Below are positions 61,275 to 64,000 of a DNA stretch of 64,000 bases, piece after piece. Source of the stretch: Desertifilum tharense IPPAS B-1220 (GTDB taxonomy: Bacteria > Cyanobacteriota > Cyanobacteriia > Cyanobacteriales > Desertifilaceae); the NCBI RefSeq assembly GCF_001746915.1, contig NZ_MJGC01000016.1, positions 62,001 to 126,000 on the forward strand, given 5' to 3'. The translations under genes were made by a program, and so were the position numbers. The notes under the pieces were generated by a model that was given only the letters and a program-made list of their open reading frames with translations, ran no database searches and was not told the DNA's origin. The first letter of the stretch is position 1. Each line of letters begins with the position of its first letter.

Positions 61275-62043
61275 CCCTGCTTTACTCTTGAGCCAAAAAA
61301 CCTCTGATTCCGCCAACCTCACCACCACCCAAGGCGTCATCATTGAAAACCTCGCCTTCGCCTACCCCCAGCAAGAACCCGTCTTGCGCGGGATCTCCTT
61401 AACCCTTAAACCCGGAGAACGCATCGCCCTTCTCGGCCCGACGGGTTGCGGAAAAAGTACCCTATTAGAAAACTTAGTCGGTTTAAAACAAGCGCAGTCG
61501 GGGCAAATTTGGATTCAAGGCATCCCCGTTAACCCCTCCACCCTCGCAGAGGTGCGCCGTCAAGTGGGTTTTGCCTTTCAAGACGCCAACGACCAACTGT
61601 TTATGCCCACCATCCTAGAAGATGTCACCTTCGGCCCGCGCAATTACGGCGTCCCAGAATCTATTGCTCAAGACAAAGCCGCTCAACTCTTAGAAGAATT
61701 TGGCTTATTAGAATTCGCCCATCGTTCTTCCCACGAACTCTCCGGCGGACAAAAGCGCCTCGCCGCCTTAGCCGCGATCCTGGCGTTAGAACCCTCAATT
61801 CTGATTCTAGATGAACCCACCACAGGACTCGATCCCGGCTGGCGGCGCAAGCTCTCAGAAATTCTCCTCAAGCTTCCCGTTGCAGTCATCCTCATCGCTT
61901 CCCACGACCTCTACTGGATCGCCAAAACCACCCAGCGCGCCTTAATTCTCACCGGAGGACAACTTCGAGAAGATCGACCCACCGCCGAACTCCTCCAACA
62001 AGAAGCCCTCCTGGAGAGTTACGGTTTACCGTTGGGGTACTGA
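61246..62043 (+). CDS. cbiO: ECF transporter ATP-binding protein
   Basis: A 265-residue ABC ATPase: Walker A GPTGCGKST, Q-loop FAFQDANDQLF, signature LSGGQKRLAALA, Walker B ILILDEPTTGLDP, switch His in ASHDLYW. The FQDANDQLF loop is typical of CbiO/EcfA. The first 28 residues are a variable leader overlapping cbiQ by 29 bases; a later start is possible. It completes the three-part metal importer. A G-rich repeat cluster follows the stop directly. Confidence 0.95.
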   Translation: MPPTCPLLPNPALLLSQKTSDSANLTTTQGVIIENLAFAYPQQEPVLRGISLTLKPGERIALLGPTGCGKSTLLENLVGLKQAQSGQIWIQGIPVNPSTLAEVRRQVGFAFQDANDQLFMPTILEDVTFGPRNYGVPESIAQDKAAQLLEEFGLLEFAHRSSHELSGGQKRLAALAAILALEPSILILDEPTTGLDPGWRRKLSEILLKLPVAVILIASHDLYWIAKTTQRALILTGGQLREDRPTAELLQQEALLESYGLPLGY

Positions 62044-62160
62044 AGAGGGAGTTGGGAATTGGGAGTTGGGGGTTGGGGTAGAAGAGGATGGGGGGATGGG
62101 GGGAAGAAGGGAGTTGGGAATTGGGAGTTAGGGGTTGGGGAAGAAAGATGGGGGATAAAA
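62044..62160. repeat. G-rich heptamer repeat cluster (GGAGTTG / GGAATTG)
   Basis: Same mix of GGGAGTTG, GGGAATTG, GGATGGGG and GAAGAAG as at 38868-38955, beginning right after the cbiO stop. It has the opposite base bias to the composite array that follows 30 bases later, so the two together could pair as an imperfect inverted structure. Confidence 0.8.
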
Positions 62161-62193
62161 GTAAATCGGCTATTGGTCTAGATACTTATTGAG

Positions 62194-62360
62194 AACTCAG
62201 CACTTTCTTCCCACTCAGCACTCAGCACTCAGCACCTTCTTCCCACTCAGCACTCAGCACTCAGCACTCAGCACTCTCTTCCCCACTCGGAACTCGGAAC
62301 TCGGAACTTTGCACTCATTTCCCCCCATCTCCCCATCCTCTTCCCTCAGCACTCAATCTC
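62194..62360. repeat. Composite heptamer array at the 3' end of the glucokinase gene
   Basis: Blocks of CACTCAG (up to five in a row), CTTCCCACTCGGAACT with three CGGAACT units, then CCCCATCT octamers. It runs into the stop codon of the ROK kinase gene. Same order as in the 19.5- and 47.9-kb arrays. Confidence 0.85.
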
Positions 62361-63057
62361 GCCAGAGAGCAATACCGCCGAGTAAGCCGTTGACGTTGGG
62401 GATAATTTTGACATTGTTCGGGAGATCAAAGTTGATGCGCTTGGCTTCGCCACCGCCGATGTAGAGGAAGTCGTAGTTAAAGAGATGTTCTAGAGCTGCG
62501 ATCGCCTTTTTTAAGCGATTATTCCAGCGTTTCACCCCAACGGATTCTAGCGCGGCGCGGCCGAGTTGTTCTTCGTAGGTTTGACCTTTGCGGAAGGGAT
62601 GATGGCCGGCTTCTAGGTTGGGGACTAGTTTACCATCGACGAATAAGGCAGAACCAAACCCCGTTCCTAGGGTGATGGTTAACTCGACGCCTTCCCCAGA
62701 AATGGCTCCCAAACCCTGAATATCGGCATCATTAGCGACGCGCACGGGTTTGTCTAGGCGCTGTTTGATGGCGGTGGCTAAGTCGAATGCTCGCCAGTCG
62801 GGATGCAAGTTCACAGCCGTATAGGTGACGCCGTGGCGGACGACTCCCGGAAAACCGACGGAGACGCGATCGAAGTTGGGTTGCTGGCTTGCTAAGGTGG
62901 CGATCGCCTCTAAAATTGCATCGGGGGTTGGGGGTTGGGGTGTATCTAAGCGACTCCGTTCGGTTAGGGAATTTCCGGCTTCATCTAACACCATGACTTT
63001 AACGCCACTGCCGCCAATGTCAACAGCGAGGGTATGCAGGGTTTCTGTTTGGGTCAT
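62353..63057 (-). CDS. ROK-family sugar kinase (polyphosphate glucokinase-like)
   Basis: A 234-residue kinase. The phosphate motif LAVDIGGSGVKVMVLD opens the protein, followed by VGFPGVV, VANDADIQGLGA (catalytic Asp region) and TLGTGFGSALFVDG. The group resembles polyphosphate/ATP glucokinases, which make glucose 6-phosphate. It lacks the zinc-binding cysteines of typical ROK repressors. I start at the ATG at 63057, right before the conserved strand. Its stop abuts a heptamer array. Confidence 0.88.
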   Translation of the reverse strand: MTQTETLHTLAVDIGGSGVKVMVLDEAGNSLTERSRLDTPQPPTPDAILEAIATLASQQPNFDRVSVGFPGVVRHGVTYTAVNLHPDWRAFDLATAIKQRLDKPVRVANDADIQGLGAISGEGVELTITLGTGFGSALFVDGKLVPNLEAGHHPFRKGQTYEEQLGRAALESVGVKRWNNRLKKAIAALEHLFNYDFLYIGGGEAKRINFDLPNNVKIIPNVNGLLGGIALWRD

Positions 63058-63129
63058 CAGAGCGTTGTCTCCTCTAGGGTTCTGGGGTAGCGCTAAACTT
63101 AGGTTAAAGCAATCTTGGTTTGGACTGGC

Positions 63130-63387
63130 ATGACTCAACCCACTCAAAATTCTCAACCCGATAGTCCTTGGAAGTATAAGCCGTGGTGGTGCCAGCCTTG
63201 GTCAATTGTACTGACTGGAACGGGTGCGATCGCGCTTTCGTGGGTCTTTTTTCAGAAAATCTGGTTAACTGCGCTTGTGGGTTTACCCTTGACGGTCTGG
63301 ATGGGATACTTTACCTTAGTCTGGCCGCAACTGATGCGCCAAAGCGGACTCTTGGAACAACTCAAACAGCAACACGCCCAAGATTAA
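63130..63387 (+). CDS. Small two-helix membrane protein of cyanobacterial type
   Basis: An 85-residue protein with a Trp-rich soluble start (SPWKYKPWWCQPWSIVLTG) and two membrane helices with a short turn, then a charged tail. Small proteins of this look, with the WKYKPWWCQPW motif, seem widespread in cyanobacteria; no function is known to me. It is divergent from the glucokinase gene. Start chosen at 63130; an in-frame GTG-like start 15 bases upstream is less likely. Confidence 0.75.
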   Translation: MTQPTQNSQPDSPWKYKPWWCQPWSIVLTGTGAIALSWVFFQKIWLTALVGLPLTVWMGYFTLVWPQLMRQSGLLEQLKQQHAQD

Positions 63388-63707
63388 TCGCGCCATCTTG
63401 ACGGAATCTCTAGTTTTGTATTATTTGTAGATTACGTCAATTTTCTAAGAACCTAAAGGTCAATCCTGTGGCTCATCGCACCGATATCAGCCGCGCATTA
63501 AAACTTGGGTCTGAATTGTCCCTCGCTACAGCAATTCAGGCGAACCACCAGCCTTTGGGTTTGCGACAGCAATTCTAACAACAATTTTTGGGGTCAGTTT
63601 TCGCAGACTTCTAAACTTGACTAATATGCTCTTTTATGCATACTAGTTCACACTCGCCTATTCCCCATCCCCCCATCCCCCCACTCTAAGTAAGAGAGGA
63701 TTTTTTC
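63388..63707. other. Intergenic region upstream of the LysE-type exporter
   Basis: Mostly unique sequence without a gene. It includes the probable promoter of the exporter at 63617-63644, a small CCCCATCC repeat run at about 63665-63685 and AGAGAGG as a candidate ribosome site near 63693. Nothing else stands out. Confidence 0.5.
63617..63644 (+). promoter_or_regulatory. Probable promoter of the LysE-type gene
   Basis: TTGACT, 16 bases, CATACT. It is about 65 bases before the start codon, with short octamer repeats in the leader. Confidence 0.5.
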
Positions 63708-64000
63708 ATGGAGTTCAGTTACTTACTCCGAGGGTTCATCATTGGCTTTTCCATTGCTGCACCTGTCGGTCCCATTGGCATTTTATGCATTCGCGCCACC
63801 CTTGCCAACGGCAGACTTGCCGGGTTTGTCTCCGGTTTAGGTGCAGCCAGCGCCGATGCTATTTATGGCTGTATCGCCGGGTTTGGTTTAACCTTCATTT
63901 CCAACCTGTTAGTGACGCATAGCGTTGGGTTGCGACTGGGGGGAGGCTTATTTCTGTGTTACTTAGGCGTCAAAACTGCGATCGCGCCTCCAGCCAACCT
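63708..64000 (+). CDS. LysE-family exporter (partial, runs off the window)
   Basis: The first 97 codons are visible. The N-terminal FIIGFSIAAPVGPIGILCIRATLANGRLAGFVSGLGAASAD is the family signature (AAPVGPxxxL ... GxGAAxAD), followed by two more membrane helices. LysE/RhtB proteins export amino acids or related small molecules. AGAGAGG lies 9 bases upstream of the ATG. The 3' part is beyond the window. Confidence 0.88.
   Translation, partial: MEFSYLLRGFIIGFSIAAPVGPIGILCIRATLANGRLAGFVSGLGAASADAIYGCIAGFGLTFISNLLVTHSVGLRLGGGLFLCYLGVKTAIAPPAN

Noticed and set aside
62044..62360. Small RNA formed by pairing of the G-rich and C-rich repeat clusters
   Set aside because: Pairing would be long but very imperfect, and no promoter with a defined terminator is visible; simple repeats explain it better.

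Overview
The window is chromosomal DNA of a cyanobacterium, most likely a filamentous non-heterocystous type, though the genus cannot be fixed from the sequence. The evidence is the very frequent octamer GCGATCGC (HIP1), phylloquinone genes (menB, menD), and many genes of cyanobacterial type: a plastid-type alternative oxidase, a double-length FutB-like iron permease, a PDGLE-fused CbiM, large hybrid kinases, an NB-ARC/TPR protein and WD40 repeats. Short 7-8 bp tandem repeats and palindromic dispersed repeats fill many gaps. I see no tRNA, rRNA, CRISPR array, prophage or complete insertion sequence.

Layout. 1-6.4 kb: a small membrane protein, then a minus-strand three-gene operon (winged-helix protein, P-loop ATPase, and a giant DEDD exonuclease / Fe-S PD-(D/E)XK nuclease / FtsK translocase fusion) that looks like an undescribed DNA-processing or defence module. 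6.8-13.4 kb: alternative oxidase, NB-ARC/TPR protein, SPOR-domain protein, DUF721 protein and a Cys-rich small protein. 13.6-19.4 kb: menB and menD on the minus strand, separated by a plus-strand accessory island (C5 methyltransferase, unknown AT-rich gene, antitoxin with a toxin stump, complete PIN toxin-antitoxin pair). 19.7-34.3 kb: acetyltransferase, transporter, sugar-type enzymes, an orphan solute-binding protein next to a hybrid kinase / cyclase / response-regulator operon, MpaB-like oxygenase, PfpI fusion, MiaE, exonuclease III and an NmrA-like reductase.

34.3-38.9 kb: two tandem paralogous small-RNA genes, each with a TTGCAA-N17-TATAGT promoter and a terminator, then an iron-uptake operon (futC, TonB-like gene, futB, pentapeptide lipoprotein). 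39-49.5 kb: a second orphan binding protein plus kinase pair, LarB, a PEP-CTERM-like exported protein with a long structured leader, WD40 protein, FolK, Nudix hydrolase, ADP-ribosylglycohydrolase and photolyase.

49.5-58.6 kb: a seven-gene plus-strand cluster with the signature of decaprenyl-phosphoryl-arabinose synthesis (UbiA-type phosphoribosyltransferase, DprE1-like oxidase, DprE2-like reductase) and three large multi-membrane GT-C glycosyltransferases. It implies that this cyanobacterium makes a lipid-linked pentose donor and arabinosylates something in its envelope. 59-64 kb: ferritin-like protein, a Ni/Co ECF transporter (cbiMQO), a ROK-type glucokinase, a small membrane protein and the start of a LysE-type exporter.

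The observations I rate highest are the exonuclease/Cas4-like/FtsK operon, the arabinose-donor cluster and the tandem small RNAs.
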